Below are positions 5,155 to 5,283 of a stretch of 5,283 bases of DNA, piece by piece (the first letter of the stretch is position 1; every line of letters begins with the position of its first letter). A program made the position numbers and the translations under genes. The notes under the pieces are model-generated. The model did not search any database, was not told where the DNA came from, and was given only the letters and a program-made list of their open reading frames with translations. Source of the stretch: an uncultured Roseburia sp. (lineage in GTDB: Bacteria > Bacillota > Clostridia > Lachnospirales > Lachnospiraceae); assembly GCA_905206195.1 (NCBI GenBank), contig CAJLGN010000131.1, positions 1-5,283 on the forward strand, in the 5' to 3' direction.

Positions 5155-5283
5155 ATGAGCGAAAAGCTGGTATTGATTGATGGACACAGCATCTTAAACC
5201 GGGCATTTTTTGGGATTCCCGATCTGACGAACTCGGAGGGGCTTCACACGAATGCAGTGTATGGATTTTTAAATATTATGTTT
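5155..5283 (+). CDS. polA: DNA polymerase I, N-terminal fragment (5'-3' exonuclease domain), cut by window end
   Basis: The first 43 codons are visible and the frame runs off the window. The opening MSEKLVLIDGHSILNRAFFG is the typical N-terminus of clostridial DNA polymerase I. LIDGHS carries the first metal-binding aspartate (Asp9) of the FEN-like 5'-3' exonuclease, followed by the conserved NRAFF and by GLHTNAVYGFLNIM, the usual first helical region. A stand-alone 5'-3' exonuclease would begin the same way, so the presence of a polymerase domain is inferred from the family; the rest is not visible. Role: removal of Okazaki primers and gap filling in repair. It begins 25 bases after the aminopeptidase stop codon with its own GGAG site and no terminator between, so it probably depends at least partly on the promoter at 2646-2674. 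Confidence 0.92.
   Translation, partial: MSEKLVLIDGHSILNRAFFGIPDLTNSEGLHTNAVYGFLNIMF

Overview
The window is most likely a chromosomal segment of an anaerobic Gram-positive gut clostridium, probably Lachnospiraceae. This rests on protein style: a YfhO-type membrane protein, a tiny GY-rich protein, a helical protein family I associate with Lachnospiraceae, a roughly 600-residue three-domain aminopeptidase P, and a clostridial-looking PolA N-terminus. Composition is moderate in GC, Shine-Dalgarno sites are of the AGGAGG type and there is one clear intrinsic terminator. All supported genes are on the + strand. I see no tRNA, rRNA, CRISPR array, insertion sequence or phage gene.

Layout. Positions 2-1729 hold the C-terminal two thirds of a YfhO-family polytopic membrane protein whose start lies upstream of the window. 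It ends at a 12-bp intrinsic terminator hairpin (1757-1799). The 3' arm of that hairpin is also the ribosome binding site of a 34-codon gene at 1800-1904. Then comes a 173-base stretch with a weak promoter candidate and a possible 17-codon ORF, followed by a helical protein of unknown function (2078-2602) whose true start is uncertain.

The gap 2603-2850 contains a good sigma-A type promoter (TTGAAA, 17 bases, GATAAT) and a transcribed leader of about 170 bases. By eye the leader folds into a closed multi-helix structure (2683-2823). I do not recognise it as a known riboswitch. The leader heads a tight run of three genes: a hot-dog acyl-CoA thioesterase (2851-3315), an M24B aminopeptidase P (3339-5129) and the start of polA (5155 to the window end). 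They are separated by only 23 and 25 bases with no terminator between them, so they probably form one operon.

How they work together. The three operon genes are housekeeping enzymes of different pathways (acyl-CoA hydrolysis, turnover of proline-containing peptides, DNA repair and replication); their link appears to be shared transcription. The YfhO protein belongs to cell-envelope glycosylation and is separated from the rest by its terminator. The points most worth a second look are the structured leader RNA, the microprotein whose ribosome binding site is buried in a terminator hairpin, and the helical protein with an internal repeat and an unclear start codon.
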